From positions 1 to 64,000 of the forward strand of contig NZ_JAEUAV010000004.1 of assembly GCF_019511605.1 (NCBI RefSeq): a stretch of 64,000 nt of DNA. The letters are read 5' to 3'. Position 1 is the first letter of the stretch; each line of letters begins with the position of its first letter. The position numbers and the translations under genes are program-made. The DNA comes from Paraburkholderia phenoliruptrix (GTDB lineage Bacteria; Pseudomonadota; Gammaproteobacteria; Burkholderiales; Burkholderiaceae). Under the pieces are notes generated by a model. The model did not search any database. It was not told the origin of the DNA and saw nothing but the letters and a program-made list of their open reading frames with translations. This document shows, piece after piece, positions 32,531 to 43,130 of the stretch.

Positions 32531-33748
32531 GTGAATCCGCTACTCGACTCCCTTCAGCCCTATCCGTTCGAAAAGCTGCGCTCGCTTTTCAAAGACGTCA
32601 CGCCGGCTGCCGGCTTCGCACATATCAGCTTCGGCATTGGCGAGCCGAAACATCCGACGCCCGCGTTGATACGCGACGCCGTGATCGCCTCGCTCGGCGG
32701 TTTGTCCGCCTATCCGGCCACGCTCGGCTCCTTGCCGTTGCGCGAGTCGATTGCGAACTGGGTCACGCAGCGCTACGGGCTGCCGCCCGTGGATCCGGCC
32801 ACTCAGGTGCTGCCGGTGTCGGGCTCGCGCGAGGCGCTGTTCGCCCTCGCGCAAACGGTCATCGACCCCAGGCGCAACGCGCAGGGCGAGCCTGCGATCG
32901 TACTCTGTCCGAACCCGTTCTACCAAATCTACGAAGGCGCGGCGATTCTCGCGGGCGCCGCGCCGTACTTCGTGAACAGCGATCCGGCGCGCAACTTCGC
33001 GTGCAACTATTCGGCGGTGCCCGCCGAGGTGTGGGCGCGCACTCAGCTGCTGTACGTCTGCTCGCCCGGCAATCCGACGGGCGCCGTGCTCACGCTCGAC
33101 GACTGGCGCGAACTCTTCGCGCTGTCGGACCGTCACGGCTTCGTGATCGCTTCGGACGAGTGCTACTCCGAGATCTATTTCGACGAAGCGAATCCGCCGC
33201 TCGGCGGGCTTCAGGCCGCGCACCAGCTCGGCCGCGGCTACGAGCGGCTCGTCATGCTGTCGAGCCTCTCCAAGCGCTCGAACGTGCCGGGCATGCGCTC
33301 GGGCTTCGTGGCCGGCGACGCTGCCATCCTCAAAGACTTCCTGCTGTACCGCACGTACCACGGCGCGGCGTTGTCCACGGTCTATCAAAGCGCGAGCATC
33401 GCGGCCTGGAACGACGAAGCGCACGTGCGCGAGAACCGCGCCAAATACGTGCAAAAGTTCTCGACCGTCACGCCCATGCTCGCCGAGGTGCTCGACGTGC
33501 GTCTGCCTGACGCCGCGTTCTACCTGTGGGCAGAGGTCTCGCGCACCGGTCTCACGGATACCGCGTTCGCCCAGCGTCTTTACGCCGACTATAATGTGAC
33601 GGTTCTGCCCGGTTCGTACCTCGCGCGTACCGCGCACGGCGTGAACCCCGGCCGCAATTTCGTGCGCATGGCGCTCGTTGCCGACGTCGACGAATGCACA
33701 GAGGGCGCGCAACGAATCGTCAGTTTTTGCCGCGGGCTCGCGGGCTGA
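32531..33748 (+). CDS. dapC: Succinyldiaminopimelate transaminase
   Basis: PLP aminotransferase (class I/II) that forms N-succinyl-LL-2,6-diaminopimelate from the 6-oxo compound and glutamate, a step to lysine and peptidoglycan. The PLP Lys248 lies in LSSLSKRSNVPGMRSG. SPGNPTGAVL and the Asp-Tyr of ASDECYSEIYF match the cofactor site. The start is GTG at 32531 (MNPLLDSLQPYPFEKL, 405 residues). The frame is open 87 codons upstream, but those are Arg/Pro-rich and not family-like. Context with dapD and dapE supports dapC over other aminotransferases. Confidence 0.93.
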   Translation: MNPLLDSLQPYPFEKLRSLFKDVTPAAGFAHISFGIGEPKHPTPALIRDAVIASLGGLSAYPATLGSLPLRESIANWVTQRYGLPPVDPATQVLPVSGSREALFALAQTVIDPRRNAQGEPAIVLCPNPFYQIYEGAAILAGAAPYFVNSDPARNFACNYSAVPAEVWARTQLLYVCSPGNPTGAVLTLDDWRELFALSDRHGFVIASDECYSEIYFDEANPPLGGLQAAHQLGRGYERLVMLSSLSKRSNVPGMRSGFVAGDAAILKDFLLYRTYHGAALSTVYQSASIAAWNDEAHVRENRAKYVQKFSTVTPMLAEVLDVRLPDAAFYLWAEVSRTGLTDTAFAQRLYADYNVTVLPGSYLARTAHGVNPGRNFVRMALVADVDECTEGAQRIVSFCRGLAG

Positions 33749-33862
33749 GTTTCGCGCGGCCGGCGTCCGGTTCGTGTCCACGGTGTCCGGTCTCCGGTCT
33801 CCGGCTGACGCCCACGCCTCGCCGCCATTCTTCCGATTTCAACTCTTCAGAAAAGCACGCAT

Positions 33863-34690
33863 ATGTCGCAACAACTTCAGCAAATTATCGACACCGCCTG
33901 GGAAAACCGCGCCGAGCTGTCGCCCAAGGCCGCTCCGGCAGACGTGCGTGAAGCCGTCGCCCACGCCATCGAGCAACTGGACAAGGGCGCGCTGCGCGTG
34001 GCCGAGAAGAAGGACGGCGACTGGGTCGTCAATCAATGGCTGAAGAAAGCCGTGCTGTTGTCGTTTCGCCTCGAAGACAACGCGCCGATGCCGGCCGGCG
34101 GCTACAGCCAGTTCTACGACAAGGTGCCCTCGAAGTTCGCCAACTACAGCGCCGAAGACTTCGCGGCCGGCGGCTTTCGGGTGGTGCCGCCCGCCATCGC
34201 GCGGCGCGGCTCGTTCATCGCGAAGAACGTCGTGCTGATGCCGTCGTACACCAACATCGGCGCCTATGTCGACGAAGGCACGATGGTCGACACGTGGGCA
34301 ACCGTCGGTTCGTGCGCGCAGATCGGCAAGAACGTGCACCTGTCGGGCGGCGTGGGCATTGGCGGCGTGCTGGAGCCGCTGCAGGCGAACCCGGTCATCA
34401 TCGAAGACAACTGCTTTATCGGTGCGCGTTCGGAAGTGGTGGAAGGCGTGATCGTCGAGGAAAACTCGGTCATTTCGATGGGCGTGTACCTCGGCCAGAG
34501 CACCAAGATCTACGACCGCGAAACGGGCGAAGTCACGTATGGCCGCATTCCTGCGGGCTCGGTCGTGGTGGCGGGCAACCTGCCGTCTAAGGACGGTTCG
34601 CACAGCCTCTACTGCGCCGTGATCGTGAAGAAGGTCGACGCGAAGACGCGTGCGAAGGTCGGCCTGAACGAGCTGCTGCGAGGCGACTGA
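33863..34690 (+). CDS. dapD: 2,3,4,5-tetrahydropyridine-2,6-dicarboxylate N-succinyltransferase
   Basis: Succinylates tetrahydrodipicolinate with succinyl-CoA, the step before DapC. It has an N-terminal helical domain (residues 1-100) and a left-handed beta helix of hexapeptide repeats (about 108-235, including [20 protein letters not shown]). The C-terminal [18 protein letters not shown] is typical of the family. Length is 275 residues. Its stop overlaps the next start by one base (TGATG). Confidence 0.97.
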   Translation: MSQQLQQIIDTAWENRAELSPKAAPADVREAVAHAIEQLDKGALRVAEKKDGDWVVNQWLKKAVLLSFRLEDNAPMPAGGYSQFYDKVPSKFANYSAEDFAAGGFRVVPPAIARRGSFIAKNVVLMPSYTNIGAYVDEGTMVDTWATVGSCAQIGKNVHLSGGVGIGGVLEPLQANPVIIEDNCFIGARSEVVEGVIVEENSVISMGVYLGQSTKIYDRETGEVTYGRIPAGSVVVAGNLPSKDGSHSLYCAVIVKKVDAKTRAKVGLNELLRGD

Positions 34691-35055
34691 TGGCACGCGG
34701 CACCAAAACTGTCGTCTACGGCATTCCGAACTGCGACACCGTCAAGAAAGCCCGCGTGTGGCTCGCTGAGCACGGCGTGGAGTTCGAATTTCACGACTTC
34801 AAGAAGGCCGGCGTGACGGAGCCGCTCGTGCAGGACTGGCTGAAGGACGTGAAGCTCGACGCGCTGCTGAACCGTCGCGGCACCACGTGGCGAGGCCTGT
34901 CGGACGACATGAAGGCCGCCGCCGAAACGCAGCCGGGCGCCATCGCGTTGATGATCCACAAGCCTTCGGTGATCAAGCGGCCCCTGCTGGTGGTGAACGG
35001 GCGAGTGAAGTCGCTCGGGTTTTCACCGGACGAATACGCGGCGTTGTTCGCGTGA
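34690..35055 (+). CDS. ArsC/Spx-fold protein, YffB-like
   Basis: Thioredoxin-fold protein of 121 residues with a single N-terminal Cys in YGIPNCDTVKKARVWL, conserved HDFKKAGV and a C-terminal IKRPLLV. The family includes arsenate reductases and Spx, but this subgroup (YffB of E. coli) has no settled role, and I do not call it an arsenate reductase. It is fused into the dap cluster, one base overlapping dapD and 223 nt before dapE. E. coli yffB also sits next to dapE, so the link to diaminopimelate synthesis is conserved over a long distance. Confidence 0.85.
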   Translation: MARGTKTVVYGIPNCDTVKKARVWLAEHGVEFEFHDFKKAGVTEPLVQDWLKDVKLDALLNRRGTTWRGLSDDMKAAAETQPGAIALMIHKPSVIKRPLLVVNGRVKSLGFSPDEYAALFA

Positions 35056-35101
35056 AGCGCCGGGCGGTGCTGTTTGCGTGAGCGCGGCGTGGTTTTCGTG
35101 A

Positions 35102-36418
<1,317 letters not shown>

Positions 36419-36465
36419 GCCCGGCATTTCCAGGCACATTCCAGGCACACCCGAGGACTATTGCG

Positions 36466-37350
36466 ATGACGCTGCCCTTTTCCACTGTCCGCGACCTGCT
36501 GCGCTTCGCGGTGTCGCGTTTCAACCAGGCCGGCCTGTCGTTCGGCCACGGCTCGGCCAACGCTTACGACGAAGCGGCTTACCTCATTCTGCACACGTTG
36601 CATCTGCCGCTCGATCTGCTCGAGCCGTTCATGGACGCGCGCCTTTCGGCGGCGGAAATCGACGCGGTGCTGAACGTGATCGAGCGCCGCGCCACCGAGC
36701 GTGTGCCGGCTGCCTACATCACGCAGGAAGCGTGGATGCACGGCTTTCGCTTTTACGTCGACGAACGCACGATTGTGCCGCGTTCGTTTATCGGCGAGCT
36801 GCTGCAGGACGGGCTGCAACCGTATGTCGAAGACCCCGAACAGGTGAGCGGCGTGCTCGAGTTGTGCACCGGCTCGGGCTGCCTCGCCATTCTCGCGGCC
36901 CACGCGTTTCCGAATGCGGACATCGACGCGGTGGATCTCTCCGCGCCGGCTCTGGAAGTTGCCGCGCGTAACGTGGCGGACTACAAGCTCGAGGACCGCA
37001 TCGCGCTGTTCGAAGGCGACCTGTATGCGCCGCTCGCGCAACGCCGCTATGACGTGATCATCAGCAATCCGCCGTATGTGAACGCTGCGTCGATGCAGGA
37101 GTTGCCGGCCGAGTACAAGCACGAGCCGGAAATGGCGCTGGCGGGCGGAGCCGACGGCATGGACATCGTACGGCGAATCATTGCGGACGCACGCAACTGG
37201 CTGACCGAAGACGGCGTGCTCGTGATCGAGATCGGCAACGAGCGCCATCACGTCGAGGCCGCCTTCGGCGGGCTGAATCTCGTTTGGCTGTCGACGAGTG
37301 CCGGCGACGACAACGTGTTCCTGATCCAGGCCGCGGATCTCCCGGTCTAG
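36466..37350 (+). CDS. prmB: Ribosomal protein L3 glutamine N5-methyltransferase
   Basis: SAM-dependent methyltransferase that modifies a Gln of ribosomal protein L3. The SAM site is VLELCTGSGCLAILAA, and the catalytic NPPY is at residues 201-204. The N-terminal helical domain (1-110) with YDEAAYLILHTLHLP is the PrmB type, and RIVPRS-like TIVPRSFIGELL follows. PrmC is the closest alternative, but the N-terminal domain and the 294-residue length fit PrmB. It follows dapE by 47 nt. Confidence 0.92.
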   Translation: MTLPFSTVRDLLRFAVSRFNQAGLSFGHGSANAYDEAAYLILHTLHLPLDLLEPFMDARLSAAEIDAVLNVIERRATERVPAAYITQEAWMHGFRFYVDERTIVPRSFIGELLQDGLQPYVEDPEQVSGVLELCTGSGCLAILAAHAFPNADIDAVDLSAPALEVAARNVADYKLEDRIALFEGDLYAPLAQRRYDVIISNPPYVNAASMQELPAEYKHEPEMALAGGADGMDIVRRIIADARNWLTEDGVLVIEIGNERHHVEAAFGGLNLVWLSTSAGDDNVFLIQAADLPV

Positions 37351-37678
37351 AAACTTGACGATATTGCGGCCCCGGCAGCGCGCGGCGGTGACGACGACCC
37401 TTGCGGCCGGCGCGCGTTTCCGGGGGCGACCTTCGCGCGGCGCACCGCCGGCGTTTGCTGCGTTTGCTGCCTTTGCTGCGTTTGCTGCCTTTGCTGCCTT
37501 TGCTGCGTTTGCTGCCTTTGCTGCCTTTGCTGCCTCTGCGCCCACACGCCGCCCGCCCGCAGGCCTCACCATCACCCCAACTCCGCCGCGTTCGGTAAGA
37601 TGAGCGCCGTTAGCTCGCGAGCTGCCCGCGTTCGCCCCGCGACCCGCTGCAGCTACTCGCCCAACCTTTCGCTCGCCT
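37351..37678. other. prmB-cls intergenic region
   Basis: No gene is supported in these 328 nt. The middle is taken up by the 9-bp tandem array at 37451-37540. The rest is GC-rich with no clear promoter or terminator. A weak TAAGAT at 37595-37600 may be a -10 for cls. Confidence 0.5.
37451..37540. repeat. Ten-unit 9-bp tandem array
   Basis: Nine units of GCGTTTGCT or GCCTTTGCT and a tenth degenerate unit, all 9 bp and without spacers. The two unit types mix irregularly. It lies about 100 nt past prmB and 138 nt before cls. Read on the minus strand it would spell Lys/Ala/Asn steps (AAKAAN), but no real gene there is supported. Confidence 0.95.
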
Positions 37679-39253
37679 ATGCAATTCGACCTGCTTCACG
37701 TCGGCACGCTGGTGGCCCTCGCCCATGTACTCGGCGTCATCGCAGCGTGCCACGCGATTCTCAACACCCGCACGTCGCAAGGCGCTATTGCGTGGGCGGT
37801 GTCGCTGGTCGCCATGCCTTACCTGACGCTCGTCCCTTACCTCTTTCTCGGACGCAGCAAGTTCGCCGGTTACGCCGACGCGCGCCGCGTCGAAAATGAA
37901 CTGCTGCGCACCCACGCGCATCCGCCGCAGTGGGACAAGCTCGCTTCGTCCGCGCAACTGCCCGCGCACGTGCTGGGCGGCAGGCTCGTGCATTCGCTTA
38001 CGCGGCTTGGCGGCATGCCCTTTCTGCCGGGCAATTTCGTGCGCACGCTGGTGAACGGCGCCGCCACCTTCGAGGCGATTTTCGAGGCCATCCAGCAGGC
38101 ACGCCATTACATCATCGTGCAGTTTTTCATTGTCCGCGACGATGCGCTGGGCGAAATGTTCAAGGACTCCTTGATCGCCAAGGCGCAACAAGGCGTGCGC
38201 GTCTATTTTCTCTACGACAGCATCGGCAGCTTCGATCTGCCGCATCGCTACGTGGCGTCGTTGCGCGCGGGCGGCGTGGAAACGCATCCGTTCGCCACCA
38301 ATCGCCTGTTCGTCAACCGGCTGCAACTGAACTTCCGCAATCACCGCAAGATCGTTTCCGTGGACGGCGAGCGCGCGTTTGTGGGCGGGCACAATGTCGG
38401 CGTGGAGTATCTGGGCGGCAAGCCGCCGCTTTCGCCGTGGCGCGACACGCACATCGAAGTCCGCGGGCCGGCGGTCGCGAGCATCCAGTTCGTGTTTACC
38501 GAGGACTGGTACTGGGCGACCCAGCAGTTGCCCCAACTCGACGTGCCGCCCCATGACGCCCATGACCGCAATGACCCCAATGACGCCAGCAACGCGTCAT
38601 GCGCCTCTGACGCGCCCGCCTCACCTGCGGCGCCGAACTTTGCGCACCACGCTGCGTCCAGCAACGCGTCGAGCAGCGCCTCCACGAGCGCGACACCCAA
38701 CCACGACATGCACTGCCTCGTCGTGCCGAGCGGCCCCGCCGACAAGCAGGAAACCTGCTCGCTCTTTTTCGTGGAAGCGATCAACGCGGCGCGCGAGCGC
38801 ATCTGGATCACCACGCCCTACCTAGTGCCCGACGAAGCCGTGTTTTCCGCATTGCGGCTCGCGGCGCTGCGCGGCGTCGACGTGCGCATTCTGATTCCCG
38901 CGCGGCGCGACCACGTGGTGGTGTTCGAAGCCTCGAAACTCTACGCTTACGATTCGCTGCGCGCGGGCATTCGCATCTTTCGCTACCAGCCGGGGTTCCT
39001 GCATCAGAAGGTCGTGCTGATCGACAGCGTGGCCGCAGCGGTGGGCAGCGCCAATCTCGACAACCGTTCGTTCCGGCTCAACTTCGAGATCATGGTGCTG
39101 ACCGTCGATCAGACATTCGCGCAGGAAGTGGAAACCATGCTGCTCGCGGACTTCGCGCAATCACGCGAGATAGACCGCAACGAGTACCGCCAGGCAAGCG
39201 CCGTGCGGCGCGTGCTGATGCACGTGGCCCGGCTTTTCTCGCCCATACTCTGA
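37679..39253 (+). CDS. cls: Cardiolipin synthase, ClsA-type
   Basis: Phospholipase D-superfamily membrane enzyme that condenses two phosphatidylglycerols to cardiolipin and glycerol. Two N-terminal membrane helices (residues about 5-25 and 38-58) are followed by two HKD domains: His222 in NHRKIVSVDGERAFVGG and His442 in HQKVVLIDSVAAAVGSANL. Between them, residues about 290-343, is an insert of Asp/Asn/Ser/Ala/Pro-rich sequence not typical of ClsA. Part of it runs in a 3-residue step (DAHDRNDPNDAS). Length is 524 residues, about 40-50 longer than usual. The start is MQFDLLHVGT. Confidence 0.9.
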   Translation: MQFDLLHVGTLVALAHVLGVIAACHAILNTRTSQGAIAWAVSLVAMPYLTLVPYLFLGRSKFAGYADARRVENELLRTHAHPPQWDKLASSAQLPAHVLGGRLVHSLTRLGGMPFLPGNFVRTLVNGAATFEAIFEAIQQARHYIIVQFFIVRDDALGEMFKDSLIAKAQQGVRVYFLYDSIGSFDLPHRYVASLRAGGVETHPFATNRLFVNRLQLNFRNHRKIVSVDGERAFVGGHNVGVEYLGGKPPLSPWRDTHIEVRGPAVASIQFVFTEDWYWATQQLPQLDVPPHDAHDRNDPNDASNASCASDAPASPAAPNFAHHAASSNASSSASTSATPNHDMHCLVVPSGPADKQETCSLFFVEAINAARERIWITTPYLVPDEAVFSALRLAALRGVDVRILIPARRDHVVVFEASKLYAYDSLRAGIRIFRYQPGFLHQKVVLIDSVAAAVGSANLDNRSFRLNFEIMVLTVDQTFAQEVETMLLADFAQSREIDRNEYRQASAVRRVLMHVARLFSPIL

Positions 39254-39276
39254 CGCGTCGCCACGCGGCGCCGCTT

Positions 39277-39756
39277 TCACAACAGCTTTTCGATGTCCTC
39301 GGTAATCGCCTCGGGCTTGGTGAGCGGCGCATAGCGCTTGACCACATTGCCGTCGCGGCCGATCAGGAACTTCGTGAAATTCCACTTGATCGCTTCGAGG
39401 CCGAGCAGACCCGGCGCCTCGCCCGTCAGATAGCGGAACAGCGGATGCGCGTTCGCGCCGTTCACGTCGACCTTGTCGAACATCGGAAAGGTCACGCCGT
39501 AATTCTTCTCGCAGAAGCTGCCGATCTGCGCCGCGTCGCCCGGTTCCTGCTTGCCGAACTGGTTGCATGGAAAGCCGAGCACCGTGAGCCCGCGCGCCGC
39601 GTAGGTGTCGTAGAGCTTCTGCAAGCCTGCGTATTGCGGCGTGAACCCGCATTCGCTCGCCGTGTTGACGATCAGCAGCACCTTGCCTTCGTACTGCGCG
39701 AGACTCACTTCGTCGCCGCCTAGCGTGCGGGCCGAAAAAGAATAAATCGATGTCAT
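39277..39756 (-). CDS. Glutathione peroxidase, Cys type
   Basis: Thiol peroxidase that reduces hydrogen peroxide and organic peroxides. The catalytic set is visible: Cys36 in NTASECGFTPQY, Gln66 in GFPCNQFG, and Trp125-Asn126 in KWNFTKF. The residue that is selenocysteine in mammals is Cys here. Bacterial members often use thioredoxin rather than glutathione, so the donor is uncertain. The start is MTSIYSFSAR (159 residues). It is convergent with cls and divergent from the ABC-F gene. Confidence 0.93.
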   Translation of the reverse strand: MTSIYSFSARTLGGDEVSLAQYEGKVLLIVNTASECGFTPQYAGLQKLYDTYAARGLTVLGFPCNQFGKQEPGDAAQIGSFCEKNYGVTFPMFDKVDVNGANAHPLFRYLTGEAPGLLGLEAIKWNFTKFLIGRDGNVVKRYAPLTKPEAITEDIEKLL

Positions 39757-39891
39757 GTGCTCTCCCACGAAAGCCGTCAGTCTATGTCAAAAGCGCGGGC
39801 GGTACAGTCGGCCGAACGGCCGATGCCGGCTAAGAGCCCGGTGTGATTCCCGGCAGTCTAAAATAGGCGTTTTTCTCCAGCCGGCCTCCTT

Positions 39892-41841
39892 GTGATCCGC
39901 TTTAACCAGTTCAGCCTCGCGCGCGGCACCAAGCCGCTCTTCGACAACACCACCTTCACGCTGAATCCGGGCGAAAAGGCCGGCCTCGTGGGCGCGAACG
40001 GCGCGGGCAAGTCGACTCTGTTTGCCGTGCTGCTCGGCGAACTGCATGCGGACGGCGGCGATTTCTCGATTCCGCCGACGTGGCAGATCGCGCATGTCGC
40101 CCAGGAAACGCCCGCCGCGGACAAGACCGCGCTCGCCTACACGCTCGACGGCGACGCCGCGTTGCGCGCCATCGAAGCGCGCATTGCCGCGGCCTCCGCC
40201 GCGCACGACGGCGCGGCCGAAGCGGAAGCGCATGCCGCCTTCGCGGACGCCGACGGCTACACGGCGCCAGCCCGTGCCGAGGCGCTACTGCTTGGCCTCG
40301 GCTTCACCCTCGAACAGACGCGCGAGCCGGTCAGCAGCTTCTCGGGCGGCTGGCGTATGCGCCTGAACCTCGCGCAGGCGCTGATGTGCCGCTCAGACCT
40401 GCTGCTGCTCGACGAACCGACCAACCACCTGGATCTCGACGCCATTGTCTGGCTCGAAGACTGGCTGCACCGCTATCCGGGCACGCTCATCGTGATCTCG
40501 CACGACCGCGAATTTCTCGATTCGGTCTGCAACGTCACACTGCATCTGGAGCAACAGCAGATCAAGCGTTACGGCGGCAATTACTCGCAATTCGAAGTGT
40601 TGCGCGCGCAGCAGATCGCGCTGCAACAAAGCGCGTACGAAAAGCAGCAGCGCACGGTCGCGCATCTGCAGAGCTACATCAATCGTTTCAAGGCGCAGGC
40701 CACCAAGGCCCGTCAGGCTCAAAGCCGCGTGAAGGCGCTCGAAAAGATGGAACTGATCGCGCCGGCGCACGCCGCGTCGCCCTTCACCTTCGAATTCCGA
40801 ACGCCCGATTCGGCGCCCAATCCGATGATGGTGATGGAAGACGTGCGCTGCGGCTACCACGCTGAAGACGGGGCGGAGATTCCGATCGTCGAGCGCGTCA
40901 TGCTGTCTATCCAGAACGGCCAGCGCATTGGCTTGCTCGGCGCGAACGGCCAAGGCAAGTCCACGTTGATCAAGACGCTCGCCGGCACGCTCGCGCCGCT
41001 CGGCGGGCACGTGCGCGAGGGCAAGGGCCTGCGCATCGGCTATTTCGCACAGCATCAACTCGAAACGCTGCGCGCCGACGACACGCCGTTGCAGCACCTC
41101 GCGCGCCTCGCACCGGACACGCGCGAGCAGGAACTGCGCGACTTCCTCGGTAGTTTCAATTTCTCCGGCGACATGGCCACGTCGAAGATCGCGCCGTTCT
41201 CCGGCGGCGAAAAGGCGCGGCTCGCACTCGCTCTGATCATCTGGCAAAAGCCGAACCTGCTGCTACTCGACGAACCGACCAACCACCTGGACCTGGAAAC
41301 GCGCCACGCGCTCACCATGGCCCTCGCACAATTCGAAGGCACGCTCATTCTGGTGTCGCACGACCGGCATTTGCTGCGTGCCACGACCGATCAGTTCATG
41401 CTGGTCGCAAAGCACCGTCTGCAGGAATTCGACGGCGATCTCGACGATTACCGGGACTGGCTGCTGCAACACGCAGCCGAGCAGCGCGCGGCGCTGAAGG
41501 CGGGCAACGCGCCCACCGGCGGCGAGGCCGGCGTGGGCGGCGCGGACAGCGGCGTGAACCGCAAAGAGCAACGCCGGCTCGAAGCGGAATCGCGGCAGAA
41601 GCTCGCGCATCTGAAGAAGCCTTTGCAGAACCGCATCAGCAAGATCGAGAAAGAAATGGAGGGACTCAACGCGGAAAAAGCGACGCTCGACGCGTTCGTC
41701 GCCGATCCGGCCAGTTACGAGCCCGCCCAGAAAAGCAAACTGACGGAGGCCATTCGCCGTCAGGCAGACGTGAACGCGCGCCTCGAGACGCTCGAAGCCG
41801 AATGGCTCGAGACGCACGAGGAACTCGAACAAATCGGCTAG
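39892..41841 (+). CDS. ABC-F ATPase, YheS-like
   Basis: Soluble protein with two ABC ATPase domains and no membrane helices, of the ABC-F family whose members act on ribosomes. Domain 1 has Walker A GANGAGKST, signature FSGGWRMRLN and Walker B LLLDEPTNHLDL. Domain 2 repeats these with GANGQGKST and FSGGEKARLALAL. A basic linker holds the P-site tRNA interaction motif, and a C-terminal coiled coil (about residues 555-649) follows. The N-terminus and the WQIAHVAQETPA segment match YheS rather than Uup or EttA. The start is GTG at 39892. Resistance or translation-rescue roles are possible but not shown. Confidence 0.9.
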   Translation: MIRFNQFSLARGTKPLFDNTTFTLNPGEKAGLVGANGAGKSTLFAVLLGELHADGGDFSIPPTWQIAHVAQETPAADKTALAYTLDGDAALRAIEARIAAASAAHDGAAEAEAHAAFADADGYTAPARAEALLLGLGFTLEQTREPVSSFSGGWRMRLNLAQALMCRSDLLLLDEPTNHLDLDAIVWLEDWLHRYPGTLIVISHDREFLDSVCNVTLHLEQQQIKRYGGNYSQFEVLRAQQIALQQSAYEKQQRTVAHLQSYINRFKAQATKARQAQSRVKALEKMELIAPAHAASPFTFEFRTPDSAPNPMMVMEDVRCGYHAEDGAEIPIVERVMLSIQNGQRIGLLGANGQGKSTLIKTLAGTLAPLGGHVREGKGLRIGYFAQHQLETLRADDTPLQHLARLAPDTREQELRDFLGSFNFSGDMATSKIAPFSGGEKARLALALIIWQKPNLLLLDEPTNHLDLETRHALTMALAQFEGTLILVSHDRHLLRATTDQFMLVAKHRLQEFDGDLDDYRDWLLQHAAEQRAALKAGNAPTGGEAGVGGADSGVNRKEQRRLEAESRQKLAHLKKPLQNRISKIEKEMEGLNAEKATLDAFVADPASYEPAQKSKLTEAIRRQADVNARLETLEAEWLETHEELEQIG

Positions 41842-41887
41842 CGGCGCGCGCCCCGCGATCCGCGCCGGCATCGACGAGAGGTTGGCC

Positions 41888-43111
41888 TTGTCATCTGCAA
41901 CGTTCTCCGCTGCGCCTTCTGGCGACTCCGCGAAAGCGGAGGTCGCGCCGCCTCCCTTGCAGGGACTGCGCGTGCTGGACCTCACGCGCCTGCTGCCGGG
42001 TCCGGTTGCCGCGCTGCGGCTCGCGGAACTCGGCGCCGAAGTGCTGAAAATAGAAGCGCCGGGGGCCGGCGACCCGACTCGCACGATGATGCAGTCGTCG
42101 AGCGACCGCGTAGCCGGGCGGCCTGGGGCGTTTTACCGGCTCGTCAATCGCGGCAAGCGCGAGACGCGCCTCGACCTGAAGTCGGAAGCGGGACGCAATG
42201 TGCTGCGCGCGCTCGCAGCCGAAGCAGACGTTCTGATCGAGAGCTTCCGCCCTGGCGTGATGGACCGGCTCGGCGTGGGCTACGCGACGCTGCGCGCGGT
42301 CAATCCGCGGCTCGTGTACTGCGCGATCAGCGGCTATGGCGCGAGCGGCCCATTCGCCGGTCATGCGGGGCACGACCTGAACTACATCGGCTACGCAGGC
42401 GTTCTCGACCAGCTCCTGAGCCGCGACGGCACGCCAATCGTGCCCAATTTCCAGATCGCCGATCTGCTCGGCGGCGCGCTCAGCGCCGTCACGCAGATTC
42501 TCGCCGCGTTGTGGCATGTGTCGCGCGGCGGCGAGGGCCGTTTCGTCGACGTTTCGATGACGCACGCCACGCACGCGCACAACGTGGTGGCGCAAGTCGC
42601 ACTGGCCAACGAGAACGCGGCAGCAGACGCCGCGCGGCCGGCCACCGAAACGACAGGCGCGGGCCACGGCCTGCTCAATGGCGGCGTGCCCTGCTACAAC
42701 CTGTACCGCACGCAGGACGGCCGCTGGCTTGCGGTCGGCGCGCTGGAGCTGAAATTCTGGGAAAACCTGTGCATGGCGCTCGACCGCCCGGAGTGGGCGA
42801 CGCGCCATTGGAGCCTCGGTCAGGCGATCGGCGGCCCGGACGCCGAGTCCCTGATGCAGGAACTGGCCGATTTGTTCGGCACGCGCGCACTCGACGAATG
42901 GGTCGCGCTGCTCGAGCCGCTCGACTGCTGTGTGTCGCCGGTGTTGAGCGCAGCCGAAGCGGCGCGGCATCCGCTCTTCAATCCCGAGGCGCGTGCAGCG
43001 CTCGAGGCGAATCGGGGCGATCAAACGGATCAGGCTCATGAAGAAAACCATGAGCCCGACCCGCACACCGGGCAAGACAAAGGGCTAGGGATGCCCCGCC
43101 CGCGTACCTGA
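41888..43111 (+). CDS. Class III CoA-transferase, CaiB/BaiF family
   Basis: Enzyme of the family that moves CoA between carboxylic acids (as in FRC, CaiB, alpha-methylacyl-CoA racemase). N-terminal LRVLDLTRLLPGPVAALRLAELGAEVLKIE and DLKSEAGRNVLRALAAEADVLIESFRPG are typical, and the GYGASGPFAGHAGHDLNYIGYAG segment carries the expected catalytic Asp region. Substrates are unknown. The HDLNYIG stretch recalls alpha-methylacyl-CoA racemase. The start is uncertain: TTG at 41888 has GAGAGG 6 nt upstream, and TTG at 41882 would be too close to it. The C-terminal 30 residues are charged and look non-conserved. Confidence 0.85.
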   Translation: MSSATFSAAPSGDSAKAEVAPPPLQGLRVLDLTRLLPGPVAALRLAELGAEVLKIEAPGAGDPTRTMMQSSSDRVAGRPGAFYRLVNRGKRETRLDLKSEAGRNVLRALAAEADVLIESFRPGVMDRLGVGYATLRAVNPRLVYCAISGYGASGPFAGHAGHDLNYIGYAGVLDQLLSRDGTPIVPNFQIADLLGGALSAVTQILAALWHVSRGGEGRFVDVSMTHATHAHNVVAQVALANENAAADAARPATETTGAGHGLLNGGVPCYNLYRTQDGRWLAVGALELKFWENLCMALDRPEWATRHWSLGQAIGGPDAESLMQELADLFGTRALDEWVALLEPLDCCVSPVLSAAEAARHPLFNPEARAALEANRGDQTDQAHEENHEPDPHTGQDKGLGMPRPRT

Positions 43112-43130
43112 GTCCCGTGCCCGCCCGCGA

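Noticed and set aside
34690..35055. Arsenate reductase call for the ArsC-fold protein
   Set aside because: No ars genes nearby and the subgroup and context match YffB. The single-Cys fold alone does not support arsenate reduction.
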